Counted from the stretch's first letter, positions 22,103 to 29,341 are shown. The stretch is 35,665 bases of DNA from CAG-103 sp048217285 (GCA_048217285.1 DBFWVW010000011.1:1-35665), one strand, 5' to 3'. Notes: generated by a model from the letters alone, not told the origin. A program made the numbers and translations.

Positions 22103-22531
22103 TCAGAATGGCAAATCTCCATTGTCGTCCACCTCGGTGAAGTCGCCGGAGCTGTCCGGGTAGTCGGCGAAGTCGCCGCCGGTGTCCTGATGGCCGGCGC
22201 CTGCCCCGTCCTTCTTGCTGTCGCAGAAGTGGACAGAGGAGACGGTGATCTCGGTGGCCTTGCGGTGGTTGCCGTCCTTGTCCTCGTAGTTGCGGCTGGT
22301 GAGCTCACCCTCCACGAGGACGAGCCGGCCCTTGGTGAGGTACTTGCTGACGAACTCGGCCTGCGCACGCCACGCGACGCAGTCGATGAAGTTGGTGATC
22401 TTCTGGCCGTCCTTGGTCTTGCGGCCGGTGTCGCTGGCGAGCCGGAAGCTGGTGATCGCCACGCCGCTCGGGGTGTGTCTGAGCTCAGGGTCGGCCGTCA
22501 GCCGCCCTTGCAGTCCTGTGTGGTTATACAT
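22103..22531 (-). CDS. ssb: Single-stranded DNA-binding protein
   Basis: 142 residues. OB-fold sequence GLQGRLTADPELRHTPSGVA, then FRLASDTGRKTKDGQKITNF, followed by AWRAQAEFVSKYLTKGRLVL and VEGELTSRNYEDKDGNH. A flexible Asp/Gly-rich tail ends DNGDLPF, the acidic tip that binds partner proteins. It protects ssDNA during phage replication and recombination. The start overlaps the stop of the ERF gene by one base, linking production to the annealing protein. Confidence 0.95.
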   Translation of the reverse strand: MYNHTGLQGRLTADPELRHTPSGVAITSFRLASDTGRKTKDGQKITNFIDCVAWRAQAEFVSKYLTKGRLVLVEGELTSRNYEDKDGNHRKATEITVSSVHFCDSKKDGAGAGHQDTGGDFADYPDSSGDFTEVDDNGDLPF

Positions 22532-23331
22532 CAGCCTTGACCTCCTTGCTGGTTATGCTGCGCGGCAGCAGCGTCGAGGGAGTTGCAGATCTCGTCGTAC
22601 TCCTGCCGGGTCAGGGTGGCCGGATCCTGCTTCTTGTACTTCTCGAGGATCCGGGCGATGGTGCGCTCCTTGGTCATGCCGGCGGCCTCTGCCTTCTTGT
22701 AGAGGCGGCTGAGCTGTGCCTCGGACAGGCGGCCAGAGCCCTGCCCCTGACGCTGCTGGCCCTGTCTGGAGCCGCCAGAGCCGCCCCCGGGGCCTTTACT
22801 CTGTGCGCCGAAGTCGCTGTTGTCGGGGTCGTCCTCGCCTTGGTCGATGCTGAACTTCTCGAACAGGTAGTATTTCAGGGCGTAGGTGTGGGCGGCCCCC
22901 TTGGCCTTGGCCGGGTCGTCGTTCCAGCCGAGGGCGTGGACGACTGCCTCCAGCGTCTCGTCGTCGTTGTCGAGGTTGATCCAGCGGATCGTCAGGTCGG
23001 CCTCGTAGAGGAACATGAGCTTGTCGCCGTTGTAGGTCTTGGTCTGCATGGTGATCCAGTAGACCGGGTCGCCGTTCTCGGCGTAGCGCGTGGCCTTCTC
23101 ACCGATGACCTCGAAGTCGACGCCGAGCTCGTTCATGATGGGGGTGATTTTCTCCCACACGTCGTAGATCTTGGCGTACTTGTATTTGACGCCTTCGCTG
23201 TGCTTCTTCTTGACGATCTCCGGGCAGGCTTTTCGCATTTCCACGAGCTTCTGCCGGAGCGTCAGACAGCGGGCCTCGATGGGAGGGGCCGCAGCAGCGG
23301 CCGCCTCCGTCTTTTTGGTCTCAGTTGCCAT
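22531..23331 (-). CDS. ERF-family single-strand annealing recombinase
   Basis: 266 residues. After an Ala-rich N-terminus the ERF core is visible: LRQKLVEMRKACPEIVKKKH, then KYKYAKIYDVWEKITPIMNE, ITMQTKTYNGDKLMFLYEAD and AAHTYALKYYLFEKFSID. A Gly/Gln/Ser-rich linker joins it to a C-terminal helical domain (SEAQLSRLYKKAEAAGMTKE). ERF proteins anneal complementary single strands in phage recombination. It overlaps ssb and follows the Gam/Gp157-like gene, forming a recombination module. Confidence 0.88.
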   Translation of the reverse strand: MATETKKTEAAAAAAPPIEARCLTLRQKLVEMRKACPEIVKKKHSEGVKYKYAKIYDVWEKITPIMNELGVDFEVIGEKATRYAENGDPVYWITMQTKTYNGDKLMFLYEADLTIRWINLDNDDETLEAVVHALGWNDDPAKAKGAAHTYALKYYLFEKFSIDQGEDDPDNSDFGAQSKGPGGGSGGSRQGQQRQGQGSGRLSEAQLSRLYKKAEAAGMTKERTIARILEKYKKQDPATLTRQEYDEICNSLDAAAAQHNQQGGQG

Positions 23332-23343
23332 GTGGCACCTCCT

Positions 23344-23970
23344 TTAGATGTCGACCGTGAAGGTGTCCGGGGTCTCGTAGGCCGTGACGCCCTCCACGAT
23401 CTCGCCGGTGCTCTGGATGGTGGCGATCTCGCCGGTGTAGGCGAGCAGCTTCTTCAGCTCTCCCCACTTGGCCGACTCCTCGACCTTGACGAGGTCGCCG
23501 TAGCCGTTTTCACGCAGCCACGGCACCAGCTTGGCGTCGTCGACCTCGGCCTTGACGGTGCCCTTCTTGAGGGTCAGGGTGCCGGAGAGCAGCCGGTATT
23601 TCTCGGTCGTCTTGGTGGTCTTGTGTGGCACGGTGTTGAAGAAGTCGGCGAGGCAGGAGGTCAGGAAGGCGGTGCCGTTCTCCATGCGCCGGCGGGCGGC
23701 TTCGACCTTCTCCTCGATGGCTGCCTTCTGCTGGTCGGCCAGCTCCTTCAGGCGGTTGTACTCGCTGCGCTCCTCGGCGATTTTGCGGATGGCCCAGTCG
23801 GCGCAGCGGTCGTCAGTGATGCGGAAGGGGGCGCGCTCGCCTCGCTCCACGGTGCCGAGGTCGACCTGCTCCAGCTCGTCGAGGGTGACGGCCGGCAGCG
23901 CCTCGGCCGGGGCCTTGGGGGCCTCTGCCTGCTGTTCTGCGGCGATGGCCGCGGTGGTTTTATCGCTCAT
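23344..23970 (-). CDS. Gam/Gp157-like protein, probable nuclease inhibitor
   Basis: 208 residues. It has RCADWAIRKIAEERSEYNRL at the start of a long coiled coil running to about residue 110, then a beta hairpin region around SGTLTLKKGTVKAEVDDAKL, VPWLRENGYG and SAKWGELKKLL. This layout resembles Mu Gam and siphovirus Gp157 proteins, which bind DNA ends or protect against nucleases. It stands before the ERF gene, where such proteins are common. Its ATG overlaps the stop of the split methyltransferase by ATGA; it also has its own AAAGGAG site. Confidence 0.75.
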   Translation of the reverse strand: MSDKTTAAIAAEQQAEAPKAPAEALPAVTLDELEQVDLGTVERGERAPFRITDDRCADWAIRKIAEERSEYNRLKELADQQKAAIEEKVEAARRRMENGTAFLTSCLADFFNTVPHKTTKTTEKYRLLSGTLTLKKGTVKAEVDDAKLVPWLRENGYGDLVKVEESAKWGELKKLLAYTGEIATIQSTGEIVEGVTAYETPDTFTVDI

Positions 23971-24648
23971 GCGGTTGCTCCTTTCTGGTGCTCTGCGGCC
24001 CGCGTGGCCGCGAGTTGGCTGTAATGTTCATCTATCTCGATCCCGATGTACTGGCGCCCTGTTTTGGCGGCAGCGACGAGCGTGGAGCCGCTGCCGGCAA
24101 AGGGGTCGAGGATCAGGGCGCCCGGGGTGGTGGTCGCCTCTATGAGCTGCTCCAGCAGCTCGACGGGCTTCTCGTTGGGGTGCGTGAGGCTTTGGTTGCC
24201 GACCTTGGCACAGGCGATCAGGTCGTCTGGCCGTTTCCCGGGCAGCTCGAAGCGGCCCTTGGCGGCGAAGATGATGACCTCATAGCGCGGGGCAAAGGAG
24301 CCCTTGAGGTCTCCCATGCCGTGCGCCTTCTTATCCCACACGATCACCGACTTGACTGTCAGGCCGGCGAGCCGCAGGGCGTCCATGAAGGTCTGCTGCA
24401 CATCCCATCTTGCGAAGCAAAGTACCCCCCCCCCCGCGTTTCACGACTCTGGCGGCGTCGTAGATCCACCAGATGAACGGGGCCTTGTCGTTCTTGATCT
24501 TTGCGAGTCGGCGCTCCTTTTCTTTGCGCCCGCTCTGGTAGTCGATGCCGTAGGGCGGGTCAGTGATGACCATGTCGACGCTCTCGTCGTCCATGCTGCG
24601 CAGCACAGTCAGGCTGTCGCCGGTGATGACGGTGTTTGGCTGGATCAT
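23967..24648 (-). pseudogene. DNA methyltransferase interrupted at a G11 tract (phase-off or broken)
   Basis: Two adjacent frames make one beta-class methyltransferase. The first (24648-24331) begins MIQPNTVITGDSLTVLRSMD and has the catalytic DMVITDPPYGIDY; after ARVVKRGGG it shifts frame at the G tract and stops at 24331. The second frame contains LCFARWDVQQTFMDALRLAG, HPNEKPVELLEQLI and the SAM-binding DPFAGSGSTLVAAAKTG. With ten G instead of eleven the whole is one 226-residue frame (681 nt). Both ends keep tight ATGA overlaps with neighbours, and no other damage is visible, so recent or reversible inactivation is more likely than decay. A sequencing error cannot be excluded. Confidence 0.85.
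24425..24435 (-). repeat. Poly-G tract (G11) at the frameshift point of the methyltransferase
   Basis: Eleven C on the plus strand, immediately after the codons for VVKR in the coding strand. Ten or thirteen G would restore the frame. It is the longest homopolymer noticed in the window. Confidence 0.9.
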
Positions 24649-25328
24649 GCTGCCGGGCTCCTTTCTGCAAAAAAGCGGTGGCCGCCGACTTCTGCGACGA
24701 AGATCTGGCTCTCATGCCAGTCGCTCGTCACGAGGGCGGGGTTATAGAAGTACATGACAGGGGCGTCGATGGCGACCTCGCCGCGGTCAAATACGGCCGC
24801 GACGGCGTCCTTGACGCTCTGTGTGGGGTCGGGGCGGTTGCTGGTGTAGCTGTAAATCACGACGGCCTCAGAGGGCTGCACGCCCTCCTTCTCGGCGGCG
24901 TTGAGAATACACTGAGCGACCAGCATTTGCCCCTCGAAGCTCTCGCCGCCAGACTCGGCCATGACGACACGCTCCACGGTGTCGCGCTCGCTGGCGCTGA
25001 GGTAGAAGCGGACGGGCGCCTCGGTCGGCTCCGGCGTCTGCGTACTCGCTGCGGGAGTCGTGACGACGACCGCCGGTTGCTCTGCGGTCGGCTCCGGGAT
25101 CTCCGTGGCATTTTCACGGCCTCCGGCGATGGTCGAGATGACTGCGCCGATGCCGGCCACGATGACGGCAGCCGTCAAAAGGACGGCCGCCTGCCGGATC
25201 CGGGCCTTGGCACGGCGCCGGCGGCGTGTTATACTTTGGGTGCGGGATCCGTGCGCTGGCGAGCTGCCGGATGTTCTCGCAGGGGTCGCCCGGTCGCGTC
25301 GGGCGGCCCTTTCTTTTGTTGCTTCCAT
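24645..25328 (-). CDS. Membrane-anchored cell wall hydrolase, SleB family
   Basis: 227 residues from ATG 25326-25328 behind AAAGGAG. A very basic N-terminus (SITRRRRRAKARIRQ) precedes one transmembrane helix (AAVLLTAAVIVAGIGAVIST), a Thr/Pro/Glu linker, and a SleB/hydrolase_2 domain: ERVVMAESGGESFEGQMLVA with the catalytic-type Glu, QCILNAAEKEG, and the final FYNPALVTSDWHESQIFVAE. These enzymes cut peptidoglycan. It lies in the early operon, not with lysis genes, and the N-in topology would place the domain outside the membrane. Its role may be wall remodelling or lysis assistance. Confidence 0.85.
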   Translation of the reverse strand: MEATKERAARRDRATPARTSGSSPAHGSRTQSITRRRRRAKARIRQAAVLLTAAVIVAGIGAVISTIAGGRENATEIPEPTAEQPAVVVTTPAASTQTPEPTEAPVRFYLSASERDTVERVVMAESGGESFEGQMLVAQCILNAAEKEGVQPSEAVVIYSYTSNRPDPTQSVKDAVAAVFDRGEVAIDAPVMYFYNPALVTSDWHESQIFVAEVGGHRFFAERSPAA

Positions 25329-25340
25329 GGTTTTCTCCTT

Positions 25341-25607
25341 TCACTGGCCCCGGGCCGTCATGAGGGCCTCGCAGGCTGCGATTGTGAAGTCGCTGAACGC
25401 GGTCTCCCTGACGGTGTCGGCGGTCAGCAGGACGAGGTACTCGTCGTTGTAGTAGTCGATCTCCGGGCTGCGCTCCCGGCAGAGGTCGAGCTTCCTGCGG
25501 GCGTAGGGCTCGGAGCGTTCCCACAGGCTGTCGGGGATCCAGCGGCCGAGGTGTTCCTCGACGCGCTCGCGCAGCTCCTCGCTCGTGATGGTGATGGCCG
25601 GGGCCAT
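25341..25607 (-). CDS. Small phage protein, unknown function
   Basis: 88 residues from ATG 25605-25607, 8 nt after GGAGG; the upstream GTG lies inside the binding site. It is mostly helical and acidic/aromatic, with SEELRERVEEHLGRWIPDSL then DYYNDEYLVLLTADTVRETA. No family recognised. The start follows the exonuclease stop by a few bases. Confidence 0.6.
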   Translation of the reverse strand: MAPAITITSEELRERVEEHLGRWIPDSLWERSEPYARRKLDLCRERSPEIDYYNDEYLVLLTADTVRETAFSDFTIAACEALMTARGQ

Positions 25608-25612
25608 GTTCT

Positions 25613-26323
25613 TCACCTCCGTGACATCCGGGCCGGGAGCGTCTGCTCGGGGCGCGTGATGCTCTTGTTGAAGCCCTGCGGCTCATAGCGCACGCCGGTG
25701 ATCCGGCGGCCGCTGACGCCGTACTTGGGGTTATAGCCGAACAGGTTGACGTAGCTGCCGAGGTCGTCCCGTTCCTCGTCCATGGCCTTCAGCACCTCGA
25801 ACAGGGCGAGCACGTCGTCGATGGCCCGGTGGCTGTTCTGCACCTTGTCCTCGAGCTCGTAGGCGAGGATCGCGTTGGCGAGCTTGTGGGGGTAGGGGCG
25901 CCGGTCTTTGTAGACCGTCAGGCTGTCCAGCCAGTCGAGACGCCCGGGCTGGAAGCCCCGCAGCAGCTCCCGCAGAAAACAGGCGTCAAACTGCGCATTG
26001 TGGGCGATCATCAGGACGGGGCCGGGCTTGACGAGCTTGAGGAAGCGGCTGACGGCCGTGCCGCTCTGCACGCCCTCGGTCTCCAGCAGCCGGTCGGTGA
26101 TCCCGGTCAGGGTGACGATGTTCTCGGGGAGCTTCTCGCCCTCCGGCAGCTTGATGAAGGTGTCCATCTTGCCGGCGATCCGCAGGGCCCCGGTCTGCGT
26201 GCGTTCCACGCGCAGCGCCGCGAGCTCGATGATCTGGTCGTCTCCCGGGTTGAGGCCGCTGGTCTCCGTGTCGAAAATGACGAGGGCTTTGTAGCGGTCG
26301 AACAGGCTTGCGAGGTTACTCAT
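25613..26323 (-). CDS. DEDDh 3'-5' exonuclease (DnaQ-like)
   Basis: 236 residues from ATG 26321-26323. Exo I is VIFDTETSGLNPGDDQIIEL (D-x-E), Exo II VLMIAHNAQFDACFLRELL and Exo III NSHRAIDDVLALFEVLKAMD with the DEDDh histidine. This is the epsilon/RNase T-type proofreading fold. The last 50 residues (YVNLFGYNPKYGVSGRRITG) are an added beta-rich part seen in PolC-associated and phage exonucleases. It may degrade host DNA or RNA, or proofread. It overlaps the DUF6273-type gene by 8 nt. Confidence 0.88.
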   Translation of the reverse strand: MSNLASLFDRYKALVIFDTETSGLNPGDDQIIELAALRVERTQTGALRIAGKMDTFIKLPEGEKLPENIVTLTGITDRLLETEGVQSGTAVSRFLKLVKPGPVLMIAHNAQFDACFLRELLRGFQPGRLDWLDSLTVYKDRRPYPHKLANAILAYELEDKVQNSHRAIDDVLALFEVLKAMDEERDDLGSYVNLFGYNPKYGVSGRRITGVRYEPQGFNKSITRPEQTLPARMSRR

Positions 26324-27020
26324 GGTCGGCCTCCTTCTCCCGGATGGCTCGCAGCTTCCAGAGTAGGAACGAGACCTCTGCCGTGAACTGGCCCTCGGTG
26401 GCATAGGTGCCGCCGAACTGGTCGACCAGCTCCGCGACGATGATGGCTGCCTCCTGCGGGCCGATGCCGGTGTACTGCTCGTCTCCGTCCATGGAGATCA
26501 GGAGATCGGAGTCCAGATAGCAAGCGGGGCGCAGGCCGTCGTAGCCGTCGTAGGCGCTGTCCCAGTCCAGCGTGCCATCGTCCCAGACGTAGCGGGCGCT
26601 ATGCTCGTACCCATTGGAGGCGGTGCTGTACGCGGTAGAGAGCCACCACCAGTCGTCAGCGTTGGGAATTACATCGCGGTTGCGCCGGTACTGGTCAACG
26701 GTCAGCGAGAAGATGGTGACGGTGCAGGTGCCGTAGTCCTTCAGGCCGTCGTCGGCCGTCAGGTCGAGCTCAGTCTGGAGGAAGGCGTTGGGGCCCTTCA
26801 CGGCGTCGATCAGGTTGTCGAGGTAGGGGCCGTTCATCCACTCTTTGCTGCTGGAGATGGCGAAGTTGTTGCGGTTGTCCTCGTCGAAGGGCTTGTCCGG
26901 GATCACCTCGAGGCGCAGACAGAGGGTGCGGCCGGCGGGATCGTGCTCCAGCACCACCCACTTCTCGCCGGCGTAGGGGAACACGGTGCCGCGGGCGGCA
27001 GTCTTGAGGGCTTTCTTCAT
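26316..27020 (-). CDS. DUF6273-like protein (Trp/Tyr-rich, GLRPA motif)
   Basis: 234 residues. The N-terminal half starts KKALKTAARGTVFPYAGEKW with EHDPAGRTLCLRLEV; the C-terminal half contains DDWWWLSTAYSTASNGYEHS, then YDGYDGLRPACYLDSDLLIS. The WWLxx...GxRPxxxLxSD pattern is that of DUF6273-type domains, found in many Clostridia proteins and suggestive of a compact lectin-like fold. It lacks a signal peptide or membrane helix. Some phage proteins of this general fold are targets of diversity-generating elements, but no reverse transcriptase is in the window. Function unknown. Confidence 0.6.
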   Translation of the reverse strand: MKKALKTAARGTVFPYAGEKWVVLEHDPAGRTLCLRLEVIPDKPFDEDNRNNFAISSSKEWMNGPYLDNLIDAVKGPNAFLQTELDLTADDGLKDYGTCTVTIFSLTVDQYRRNRDVIPNADDWWWLSTAYSTASNGYEHSARYVWDDGTLDWDSAYDGYDGLRPACYLDSDLLISMDGDEQYTGIGPQEAAIIVAELVDQFGGTYATEGQFTAEVSFLLWKLRAIREKEADHE

Positions 27021-27196
27021 GGTTTTGCTCCTTTCGTTGTCTGCGGCCGGTCACTCTGGCCGGGCCGCTGGTTTGGTAGTGTCTCGCCGGCGCGCAGCCG
27101 GCTCTCACAATGCGGGCAGATGTAGCCGCCGCGGGGGATCTGCTGGTATATGCTCACATTCCAGTAAAGCCCGCAGCCGACGCACTTGAACTTCAC
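27017..27196 (-). CDS. Short zinc-ribbon protein
   Basis: 59 residues from GTG 27194-27196, 9 nt after GGAGG. Two Cys pairs, CVGC (KFKCVGCGLYW) and CPHC (GGYICPHCESRL), form a classic treble-clef/zinc ribbon, followed by a Gln/Pro/Lys-rich tail. The start overlaps the end of the 27193-28035 gene. Such phage proteins are often transcription or translation regulators (Com-like), but the function here is not known. Confidence 0.65.
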   Translation of the reverse strand: MKFKCVGCGLYWNVSIYQQIPRGGYICPHCESRLRAGETLPNQRPGQSDRPQTTKGAKP

Positions 27197-28035
27197 GAGC
27201 TCCCACCTCCTTCCGAAGCCAGCGCAGCGAAGAAGGCCCGCCGGATGCGGTTGCGGTATTTCTTGCGGACGCGGGCCCGCTTCGCGTGGAGGGCATAGTG
27301 GCGCCACTTGGGCGGGGCTCGTCGCAGCATGAAGTCGTCGAGCGTCTCGGTAAAGAAGTCCGCGAGCGTCCTGATGGCCTGAGCGGCCCACTCGCAGAGG
27401 GCCTTGATGGCTTCCGTGATCCTGTCGAAGGCGTTGAGGATCCGCTGCACGGCCTCCGGGCTGAGCTTCATGCTGCTGGCGGCCTCTGCGACGCGCTCGA
27501 CGGCCTCCTCGGTGGCGTTGGGGTAGCGGTCGGACACGACCTCGACGAGGGCGGCGTGGGCGTCTCTGGCTCGATGTGCGGCCTCATAGTCGGCGACCGT
27601 CATGCTGCCGTCGTAGGCGTAGAGGTTGGGCTCGTCCTCCGGGCCATCGACCAGCCGCTCGCTGAAGGGAAGGCCGGCCTCGGCCGCCTGCTGCCGGGCC
27701 GCTTCTATGTCGGCCCGGGCCTGCATGAGGGTGTCATCGTCGGCGAGGGCATTGGTGCCCCGCTCGTAGTGCCAGCGGATGCCGGCGGCGATGTCGTCGA
27801 TGGTCATGTCGCCGAAGTGGCCGAGGTAGTAGCCGTTCAGGGCCACGGCCCGGGGGTCGAGACGCAGGGCCTCGAGAGCGTCGTTGATGTCGTCGGTCTC
27901 CCACTCGTTGTTGCCGAGGTCGCTCCAGACGGTCAGGGCGTTCCACGAGCGGCCGGTGCGGTAGACAATCACCCAGCCGATCCCGTCGCGGATCTCGCTG
28001 GCGTACTCCCGGGCGATTTCTTTCAATGCTGCCAT
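27193..28035 (-). CDS. Phage protein of unknown function with basic C-terminus
   Basis: 280 residues. The N-terminal half is mixed alpha/beta with WVIVYRTGRSWNALTVWSDL and LNGYYLGHFGDMTIDDIAAG; the middle (about 120-220) is helical and Ala/Glu-rich, including AVERVAEAASSMKLSPEAVQ; the end is strongly basic (HAKRARVRKKYRNRIRRAFF). No domain is recognised. The acid-to-basic layout suggests nucleic-acid contact by the C-terminus. It overlaps its neighbours by 4 and 13 nt, within the early block of unknown genes. Confidence 0.6.
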   Translation of the reverse strand: MAALKEIAREYASEIRDGIGWVIVYRTGRSWNALTVWSDLGNNEWETDDINDALEALRLDPRAVALNGYYLGHFGDMTIDDIAAGIRWHYERGTNALADDDTLMQARADIEAARQQAAEAGLPFSERLVDGPEDEPNLYAYDGSMTVADYEAAHRARDAHAALVEVVSDRYPNATEEAVERVAEAASSMKLSPEAVQRILNAFDRITEAIKALCEWAAQAIRTLADFFTETLDDFMLRRAPPKWRHYALHAKRARVRKKYRNRIRRAFFAALASEGGGSS

Positions 28036-28409
28036 GCTGGTGCCTCCTCTCTGATGATGCGGACGACCGTGACGAGGTCGTCGATGTCGTGCTTGGTGAT
28101 GTAGGTGTCGGCCTCGGAGAGCCCGAGGTGCCGCAGCAGCGGCTCTGGCCCGTCCAGCAGGAAGGTGTGTACGGCCACGGCGTTCAGCCGGTAGACCGTC
28201 ACCTCCACGATGCAGCGGCCGCTGTCGTCCTCCAGCTCGGCCGGGAAGGAAGCCCGGCAGAGCAGCGAGGCGTCGAACTTCGGGGCGGCCGTCGCGGCCA
28301 GCCCCGTCGTGATGCCCTCGACGAACTGCTCGAAGGCTTTGCGGGGGATAGAGCTGCGGTATCTTTCGAGGAGCTCGTCGGAGAGGGTGAGGATCGCGTT
28401 GTTGTCCAT
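28023..28409 (-). CDS. Phage protein of unknown function
   Basis: 128 residues. A helical N-terminus (LSDELLERYRSSIPRKAFEQ) then beta-rich segments with CIVEVTVYRLNAVAVHTFLL and a C-terminal helix DIDDLVTVVRIIREEA. No family recognised. Overlaps the 27193-28035 gene by 13 nt. Confidence 0.55.
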   Translation of the reverse strand: MDNNAILTLSDELLERYRSSIPRKAFEQFVEGITTGLAATAAPKFDASLLCRASFPAELEDDSGRCIVEVTVYRLNAVAVHTFLLDGPEPLLRHLGLSEADTYITKHDIDDLVTVVRIIREEAPAWQH

Positions 28410-28423
28410 GGTGCCGCCTCCCT

Positions 28424-28846
28424 TCAGCAGACGTCGCCGTGCGGGGCGACCGTCATGACGCGCTTGATGTTTCCGTCTTTGTCCTTGTAGACTTCCTCGA
28501 CGCTGTTGTCAGCCCAGCGGATCGTCTCGACGTGTTGCCAGCAGCGAGCGGCCTCTGCGGCCTCAGCTTCGTCTCTCGCCTTCTTCTGGAGCTCCTTCAG
28601 CCGGTTGTACTCCTTGAGGGTCATGCTGTTGAGCGGCTCGTCGAGCGCGTAGTCTCCGAGGTAGTAGGTGGTGAAAGTCCGGCGCCATCCGGCGTTATAC
28701 CATCCACTCGTCACTTTTTCGGCGAAGGCAACGAGCTCGGCGTCGTCTGTGATGGGGCCTCTGCGCCGCTTCTTGTAGATGAACTCGTCGCGGCTGTATG
28801 TCGGCTGGCCGTCGACATATCCGAAAACATTGGGATCGTAGGTCAT
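28424..28846 (-). CDS. Phage protein of unknown function with coiled coil
   Basis: 140 residues from ATG 28844-28846 behind AAAGGAGC. The start is Tyr/Arg-rich (TYDPNVFGYVDGQPTYSRDE, FIYKKRRRG), the middle is aromatic (SGWYNAGWRRTFTTYYLG), and a coiled coil (KEYNRLKELQKKARDEAEAA) precedes a beta-hairpin-like VEEVYKDKDGNIKRVMTV. No family recognised. An upstream in-frame extension lacks a binding site and is not used. Confidence 0.6.
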   Translation of the reverse strand: MTYDPNVFGYVDGQPTYSRDEFIYKKRRRGPITDDAELVAFAEKVTSGWYNAGWRRTFTTYYLGDYALDEPLNSMTLKEYNRLKELQKKARDEAEAAEAARCWQHVETIRWADNSVEEVYKDKDGNIKRVMTVAPHGDVC

Positions 28847-28917
28847 GGTCTTGCTCCTTTCGTCTTGGCCCGGCCTCGGCCGGGGTGCTTGGCTTGGCTC
28901 CCTGAAAACGAAAAACA

Positions 28918-28932
28918 CGGCCGCCGGCGGCG
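28918..28932 (-). terminator. Possible weak terminator or attenuator in the early leader
   Basis: On the minus strand a short GC palindrome (GCCGCCGGCGGC) is followed by CGTG, T5 and CGT4. It lies just after a 21-codon frame and before the 28424-28846 gene. The stem is short, so the call is tentative. Confidence 0.3.
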
Positions 28933-28933
28933 A

Positions 28934-28999
28934 TCAGGCAGCGGCGCGGGTGCGCAGCTTGTCCATCTTCAGCGTCGGGGTCGTGTTCGTCTGTTTCAT
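28934..28999 (-). CDS. Possible 21-residue microprotein or leader peptide
   Basis: An ATG at 28997-28999 lies 8 nt after GAAAGGAGA and opens a frame of 21 codons (MKQTNTTPTLKMDKLRTRAA, then A and stop TGA at 28934-28936). The binding site is as good as those of confirmed neighbours. It is basic and Thr-rich, with no recognised relatives. It precedes a short GC hairpin with T runs, so it could also be a leader peptide. Confidence 0.45.
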   Translation of the reverse strand: MKQTNTTPTLKMDKLRTRAAA

Positions 29000-29044
29000 G
29001 GGGCCATCTCCTTTCTTCGGCCCGGCGGTGCCGGGTGTTCTTGG

Positions 29045-29311
29045 CTACTGTGCGAGGGTTGCGACCGATTTCTTTCCCCTGCGCTTGAAGCTCTCGCGGA
29101 GCCGCCTCTCGGCCAGCTCTGCGCTGTACCCCTCGCGCTGGTTTGCGTCCAGCTCGCCGGTCGCGCCGCGCTGGAGCTCCTTGTAGATCGTGGTGTAGTG
29201 GACGGAGAGGCGGGCCGCGATGTCGGCCGGCCGGTCTCCGATCAGGTGCCACGCCTCGATCTTCTTCCTGTCCTCGAAGGTCAGGTAGCGGTATTTTCCC
29301 GTCGGTCTCAC
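29045..29311 (-). CDS. IS30-type HTH protein, first gene of the early operon
   Basis: Up to 88 residues. The HTH region KYRYLTFEDRKKIEAWHLIG, followed by DRPADIAARLSVHYTTIYKE and LQRGATG, is the N-terminal DNA-binding module of IS30-type transposases, but no DDE catalytic domain follows; the remainder is a basic, helical tail (AELAERRLRESFKRRGKKSV). It is therefore a small regulator rather than a transposase. The start is uncertain: the only GTG (29309-29311) is part of the GGAGG-GTG binding site, and 8 nt after GGAGG the in-frame codon is ACG (29300-29302). As the first gene of the leftward operon it may control it. Confidence 0.7.
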   Translation of the reverse strand: MRPTGKYRYLTFEDRKKIEAWHLIGDRPADIAARLSVHYTTIYKELQRGATGELDANQREGYSAELAERRLRESFKRRGKKSVATLAQ

Positions 29312-29341
29312 CTCCGTCTTATGGGGTCGATATAAAAAGAA

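Noticed and set aside
26500..26660. Diversity-generating retroelement variable region in the DUF6273-like gene
   Set aside because: No reverse transcriptase or template repeat is seen in the window, and no adenine-targeted variation can be judged from one sequence.
29045..29311. IS30 family insertion sequence
   Set aside because: Only the HTH part is present. There is no DDE domain and no terminal inverted repeats, and the gene is integrated in the early operon.
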